DNA of 64,000 nucleotides from Paenibacillus_AR sp051594765 (GTDB lineage: Bacteria; Bacillota; Bacilli; Paenibacillales; NBRC-103111): contig NZ_JBPPGJ010000007.1 of NCBI RefSeq assembly GCF_051594765.1, positions 62,001-126,000 on the forward strand. Reading direction: 5' to 3'. Below the pieces are notes generated by a model. That model was not told where the DNA came from, searched no databases, and was given only the letters and a program-made list of their open reading frames with translations. Position 1 is the stretch's first letter, and each line of letters opens with the position of its first letter. This document shows, one piece after another, positions 60,628 through 64,000 of this stretch. Made by a program: the position numbers and the translations under genes.

Positions 60628-60685
60628 GTCCGGGAACGTCATAAGAAGCACGCCTGACAAGGTTACCTATTCGGAGGGGACGAAC

Positions 60686-61099
60686 ATGGTGAATCCGGAG
60701 CTCGTATCGGAGCTGCTGAAGCAAGCCAAGCTAGCAAGAGAGAAAGCATATGTGCCTTATTCGCGGTTTAAGGTGGGCTGCGCCCTGATGGATACGGAGG
60801 GACGGATCCATCACGGCTGCAATATCGAGAACGCCGCCTTCGGACCGACCAACTGTGCGGAGCGGACGGCTCTCTTCCGCGCCGTGGCGGACGGGCATAC
60901 GCCCCGTTCGTTCTTGGCCTTGGCCGTAGTTGGGGATACCGACGGGCCCATCTCGCCCTGCGGCGTCTGCCGTCAGGTGATGAGCGAGCTGTGCGCTCCG
61001 GATATGCCCGTCTATCTGACGAATCTGAAGGGTGACGTGCAGGAGACCACCGTGTCGGCGCTGCTGCCGGGAGCCTTCAGCCCCAGTGATTTGACGTAA
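60686..61099 (+). CDS. cdd: Cytidine deaminase
   Basis: Cdd converts cytidine and deoxycytidine to uridine forms for salvage. The 137-residue tetrameric-type enzyme has YVPYSRFKVGCAL, GCNIENAAFGPTNCAERTAL (zinc Cys and catalytic Glu) and PCGVCRQVMSEL (two zinc Cys). Start ATG 60686 follows GGAGGGG. The order dgkA-cdd-era is the same as in B. subtilis. Confidence 0.97.
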   Translation: MVNPELVSELLKQAKLAREKAYVPYSRFKVGCALMDTEGRIHHGCNIENAAFGPTNCAERTALFRAVADGHTPRSFLALAVVGDTDGPISPCGVCRQVMSELCAPDMPVYLTNLKGDVQETTVSALLPGAFSPSDLT

Positions 61100-61129
61100 T
61101 GAAATGCCCATACAGAAAGGAACGACACC

Positions 61130-62026
61130 ATGTCCAAGAGCTTTAAATCCGGCTTCGTCTCCATCATCGGCCGCCCCAATGTGGGCAAATCCACTCTGCT
61201 GAACCAAGTGATCGGGCAGAAGGTTGCCATCATGTCAGACAAGCCCCAAACCACGCGCAACAAGATCCATGGCGTATACACGACGGAGCAGTCCCAGATC
61301 GTATTCCTGGATACGCCGGGTATCCATAAGCCGCAGTCCAAGCTGGGCAACTATATGATGCAGGTGGCGGAGGGCACGCTGAACGAGGTGGACGCCATCC
61401 TGTTTCTGGTGGACGTCAGCGAAGGCATCGGCGGCGGGGACCGGTTTATTATCGAGCGCCTGAAACCCGTCAAGACGCCCGTGATCCTGGTGCTGAACAA
61501 GATCGATACGATCCATCCCGAGAAGCTGCTTGAGATCATCGTGCAGTACAAGGACCTCTACAGCTTTGCGGAGATTATCCCGATCTCGGCCAAGACGGGA
61601 AGCAACGTAAACACGCTCCTGGAGCAGACGGTGAAATATTTGGATGAAGGCCCTATGTATTACCCGGCCGACCAGGTGACGGATCATCCGGAGCAATTCG
61701 TATGCGCCGAGCTAATCCGGGAGAAGATTCTGCACCTGACCCGGGAGGAGATCCCGCACTCCATCGCGGTGCAGATCGAGGATATGAAGGTGCAGGAGAA
61801 CGGATTGGTGCACATCATGGCCGTCATCTTCGTCGAGCGGGATTCGCAGAAGGGCATCGTCATCGGCAAGCAGGGCGCTCTTCTGAAGGAGATCGGCAAG
61901 CTGGCCCGCAAGGACATCGAGACCCTGCTGGGCTCCAAGTGCTTCCTGGAGCTGTGGGTCAAGGTCAAGAGGGACTGGCGGAACCAGGAGCGGGTCCTGA
62001 AGGATCTGGGCTTCCGGCACGATTAA
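61130..62026 (+). CDS. era: GTPase Era
   Basis: Era binds the 16S rRNA 3' end and guides 30S assembly. The 298-residue product has G1 GRPNVGKSTLLN (about 15-26), G2 region KPQTTRNKIHGV, G3 DTPGIHKP, G4 NKID, and a C-terminal KH domain with VIGKQGALLKEIGKLARKDI. Start ATG 61130 after AGAAAGGA. It is followed by yqzL and recO. Confidence 0.98.
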   Translation: MSKSFKSGFVSIIGRPNVGKSTLLNQVIGQKVAIMSDKPQTTRNKIHGVYTTEQSQIVFLDTPGIHKPQSKLGNYMMQVAEGTLNEVDAILFLVDVSEGIGGGDRFIIERLKPVKTPVILVLNKIDTIHPEKLLEIIVQYKDLYSFAEIIPISAKTGSNVNTLLEQTVKYLDEGPMYYPADQVTDHPEQFVCAELIREKILHLTREEIPHSIAVQIEDMKVQENGLVHIMAVIFVERDSQKGIVIGKQGALLKEIGKLARKDIETLLGSKCFLELWVKVKRDWRNQERVLKDLGFRHD

Positions 62027-62132
62027 CCAAAAACAAAATATGCCAGAACTTGCTTCGGATACGCCGAAGGGATTCCTCCCATCCTATTCTCGAGGGTAAC
62101 ACTTCACCGACCGCGAAGAGAGGATGGTACAA

Positions 62133-62276
62133 ATGAGAGACTTCACTTGGAACTATTTTTCGATGACGGGAGATGTGAATGCTTACCTGCTCTACAAAGA
62201 AATGTCCCCCACCATGGTTCAGGAAGATCTCACTGAAGAGGAACCCGAGCCCGAACAGGCGGAAAGCGCAGTATGA
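62133..62276 (+). CDS. yqzL: YqzL family small protein
   Basis: This 47-residue protein starts MRDFTWNYFSMTGDVNAYLL then YKEM, which is the YqzL pattern (FTW..F..TG..d.YLL.KE), followed by an acidic tail. Function is unknown, but the gene sits between era and recO in many Bacillales, as here. ATG 62133 with GAGAGGA eight bases upstream, stop TGA at 62276, 30 bases before recO. Confidence 0.88.
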   Translation: MRDFTWNYFSMTGDVNAYLLYKEMSPTMVQEDLTEEEPEPEQAESAV

Positions 62277-62306
62277 AGCGGGTCCTGCACACGGGAGCGG
62301 ATCCGG

Positions 62307-63062
62307 ATGCTGTACAAAGTGGAAGGTATCGTGATCCGGAGCATGGATTACGGAGAAGGGCATAAAATCATATCCGTTTATACCCGGGAAGCCGGAAAAA
62401 TGAGCGTGATGGTCCGCGGAGCGAAAAAGCTGAACAGCCGCTTCGGAGCCATCACGCAGCTTTTTACATACGGACAATTCGTCTTCTATAAAGGGAACTC
62501 CGCCATGGGCAATCTGAATGCGGGGGAAATCATCGACTCCCATCAGAAGCTCCGGGAGGATCTGATGAAGGGTGCGTACGCCGCGTACATCGCCGAGATG
62601 GTGGAGAAGCTGACGGGGGAGAATGAGCCCAACGGCATGCTCTTCACCCAGTTGGAGGCCGCGTTCGGCGGAATCGGCGAAGGAAAGCCGCCGGCCTTCA
62701 TCGCTCATGTGATGGAGATGAAGATGCTGGGGCTCTCGGGCTACCTGCCGGAGCTGGACCAATGCGTCTCCTGCGGACGGACTGAGGGGGACATGGCGCT
62801 GAGCTTCCAGGGCGGAGGCCTCCTGTGCCCCTCCTGCAGAGGCCGGGATCCTCAAGCTCTGCTGCCGGGACCGGGCACATTGAAGCTGCTGCGCCTGCTC
62901 CGCCATGTGGATCTCCGGCGCCTAGGCCAGGTGGAAATGAAGCCGGCCACCGAACGGCAATTGAAGCAATGCATGCGGGGATTGACTGATATGTACCTGG
63001 ATTCTCGATGGAAGTCCCGTTCCTTCTTGGATCAGATGGAGAAATACGGAATGGGCGATTAG
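62307..63062 (+). CDS. recO: DNA repair protein RecO
   Basis: RecO anneals single strands and, with RecR, loads RecA onto SSB-coated DNA. The 251-residue protein has an N-terminal OB fold (VEGIVIRSMDYGEGHKIISV), a helical middle and a zinc site CVSCG (about 153) and CPSC (about 173). Start ATG 62307 after GGGAGCGG. Last gene of the phoH operon, followed by the T-box leader of glyQ. Confidence 0.95.
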   Translation: MLYKVEGIVIRSMDYGEGHKIISVYTREAGKMSVMVRGAKKLNSRFGAITQLFTYGQFVFYKGNSAMGNLNAGEIIDSHQKLREDLMKGAYAAYIAEMVEKLTGENEPNGMLFTQLEAAFGGIGEGKPPAFIAHVMEMKMLGLSGYLPELDQCVSCGRTEGDMALSFQGGGLLCPSCRGRDPQALLPGPGTLKLLRLLRHVDLRRLGQVEMKPATERQLKQCMRGLTDMYLDSRWKSRSFLDQMEKYGMGD

Positions 63063-63102
63063 CCTTGGGCTTGTTGAAGACCTGCCGGAAGCGAACCGGG
63101 AT

Positions 63103-63131
63103 TTGACATCGGGATAGGAATTTGTTACTAT
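63103..63131 (+). promoter_or_regulatory. SigA promoter of the glyQ T-box unit
   Basis: TTGACA (63103-63108), 17 bases, TACTAT (63126-63131). The start would be near 63138. Confidence 0.8.
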
Positions 63132-63137
63132 CTGGGG

Positions 63138-63376
63138 GAATGAATCGAACTTTATGCGTTGATGGAATCAGTAGCCGACCAAGGTTGGATCTCAGCGAAC
63201 CGGGAACAGTGGAAGCCCGGCATCCGGCAGGACGGCGAACGGCACTCCGGAGCATATTTTCCCCAAAAGCGGGCCGGCAAGCAGCCGGTCAAGTAGGGTG
63301 GAACCGCGGGAACTGTCCAACCAGCTCTCGTCCCTACGTCCAGCCGATCGGCGGGCGTAGAGGCGGGAGCTTTTTT
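63138..63376 (+). promoter_or_regulatory. T-box riboswitch (glycine) upstream of glyQ
   Basis: The leader has an AGTA-type loop early on, a GGC codon in the context GAACGGCAC (63241-63243) that suits the specifier position for glycine, and the T-box AGGGTGGAACCGCGGG at 63295-63310. It ends in a terminator (63323-63338 pairing with 63356-63371) followed by six T. Uncharged tRNA-Gly would pair with the T-box and favour antitermination of glyQ (and glyS, outside the window). The specifier is inferred from context; I did not fold Stem I fully. Confidence 0.93.
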
Positions 63377-63449
63377 GCGTTCATCCGGAGATCATCCCCT
63401 ATCCGGCCGAACCTCTAAGCAGGGGAGAATCCAATCGGGAGGTAGAAGC

Positions 63450-64000
63450 ATGAACTTTCAGAACATCATTCTGACCTTGCAGCAGTTCTGGTCGGAGCAA
63501 AACTGTATTCTCGTCAACCCGTACGACGTGGAGAAGGGGGCAGGAACCTTCAACCCCATGACCTTCCTGCGGGCCATCGGCCCAGAGCCGTGGAACGTGG
63601 CGTATGTCGAGCCTTCCCGCCGTCCGACGGACGGCCGTTACGGAGAGAACCCGAACCGCCTGTACCAGCATCATCAATTCCAAGTAATCATGAAGCCCTC
63701 TCCGGATAATATCCAGGAGCTCTACCTGGAGAGCTTGAAGCGTCTGGGCGTCGATCCGCTGGAGCACGATATCCGCTTCGTTGAGGACAACTGGGAAGGC
63801 CCGACACTCGGAGCCTGGGGACTGGGCTGGGAGGTATGGCTGAACGGCATGGAGGTCACCCAGTTTACCTACTTCCAGCAGGTGGGCGGCATCGATGCGA
63901 ATCCGGTGGCCGTAGAGATCACTTATGGTCTGGAGCGTCTGGCGTCCTACATTCAGAACAAGGAAAACGTGTTCGACCTGGAGTGGGTGGACGGCGTGAC
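63450..64000 (+). CDS. glyQ: Glycyl-tRNA synthetase alpha subunit (partial at window end)
   Basis: This is the catalytic alpha subunit of the tetrameric bacterial glycyl-tRNA synthetase. The visible 183 residues start MNFQNIILTLQQFWSEQNC, then PYDVEKGAGTFNP, EPSRRPTDGRYGENPNRLYQ, FVEDNWEGPTLGAWGLGWEV and QVGGIDANPVAVEITYGLER, all highly conserved. ATG 63450 with GGGAGG seven bases upstream. About 110 residues are missing past base 64000. It is controlled by the T-box leader. Confidence 0.97.
   Translation, partial: MNFQNIILTLQQFWSEQNCILVNPYDVEKGAGTFNPMTFLRAIGPEPWNVAYVEPSRRPTDGRYGENPNRLYQHHQFQVIMKPSPDNIQELYLESLKRLGVDPLEHDIRFVEDNWEGPTLGAWGLGWEVWLNGMEVTQFTYFQQVGGIDANPVAVEITYGLERLASYIQNKENVFDLEWVDGV

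Noticed and set aside
62027..62132. A CTTCGG/CCGAAG hairpin between era and yqzL as a terminator
   Set aside because: The stem is only six base pairs and lacks a T-run. The genes on both sides are likely one operon.

Overview
This window looks like the chromosome of a moderately GC-rich, endospore-forming Firmicute, most likely Paenibacillaceae (Paenibacillus or a close relative). The reasons are the Bacillales gene order, several sporulation genes (gpr, spoIIP, yqfC, yqfD), AAGGAGG-type ribosome binding sites, frequent GTG and TTG starts, and a DnaK/HrcA operon under a CIRCE element. No rRNA, tRNA, CRISPR array, insertion sequence or phage gene is visible.

Layout. (1) 1-19.1 kb follows the Bacillus order comEC, holA, rpsT, gpr, spoIIP, yqxA, lepA, hemW, hrcA, grpE, dnaK, dnaJ. 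Three additions break it: an ECF sigma/anti-sigma pair after comEC, a HAD phosphatase before spoIIP and a GNAT acetyltransferase before hrcA. (2) 19.2-24.8 kb holds two small stress-type genes, a coiled-coil orphan, prmA, an M50 protease, rsmE and mtaB. (3) 24.9-50.1 kb is an expanded stretch between mtaB and rpsU. It contains a Nudix hydrolase with deoC, a Na/Pi cotransporter (YqeW position), an RlmI-like methyltransferase, ferritin, a stand-alone ketoacyl-ACP synthase divergent from an MmyB-type regulator, the repair cluster addB-addA-sbcD-sbcC, a GGDEF-EAL protein, a formate/nitrite channel, a TetR-FAD oxidoreductase fusion ORF, a tyrosine-rich Sm-like small protein and a HIT hydrolase. (4) 50.5-64 kb returns to the conserved order: rpsU, yqeY, nfeD, floA, a small membrane protein, yqfC, yqfD, phoH, yqfF, ybeY, dgkA, cdd, era, yqzL, recO, then a glycine T-box and glyQ, which runs off the window end.

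How it works together. The intergenic regions carry readable control sites. A SigW-type motif lies before the ECF sigma gene and before nfeD-floA, suggesting one envelope-stress circuit. SigE-like promoters precede spoIIP and yqfC, and a SigG-like promoter precedes gpr. A perfect CIRCE follows the hrcA promoter. Most transcription units end in strong hairpins.

The least ordinary signals are the in-frame TetR-FAD oxidoreductase fusion with two copies of the same operator-like palindrome, the KAS-II/MmyB divergent pair with a palindrome enclosing the -10 box, the Sm-like tyrosine-rich protein, and the doubled length of the DgkA-family kinase. All promoter and operator calls are by eye against known consensus sequences.
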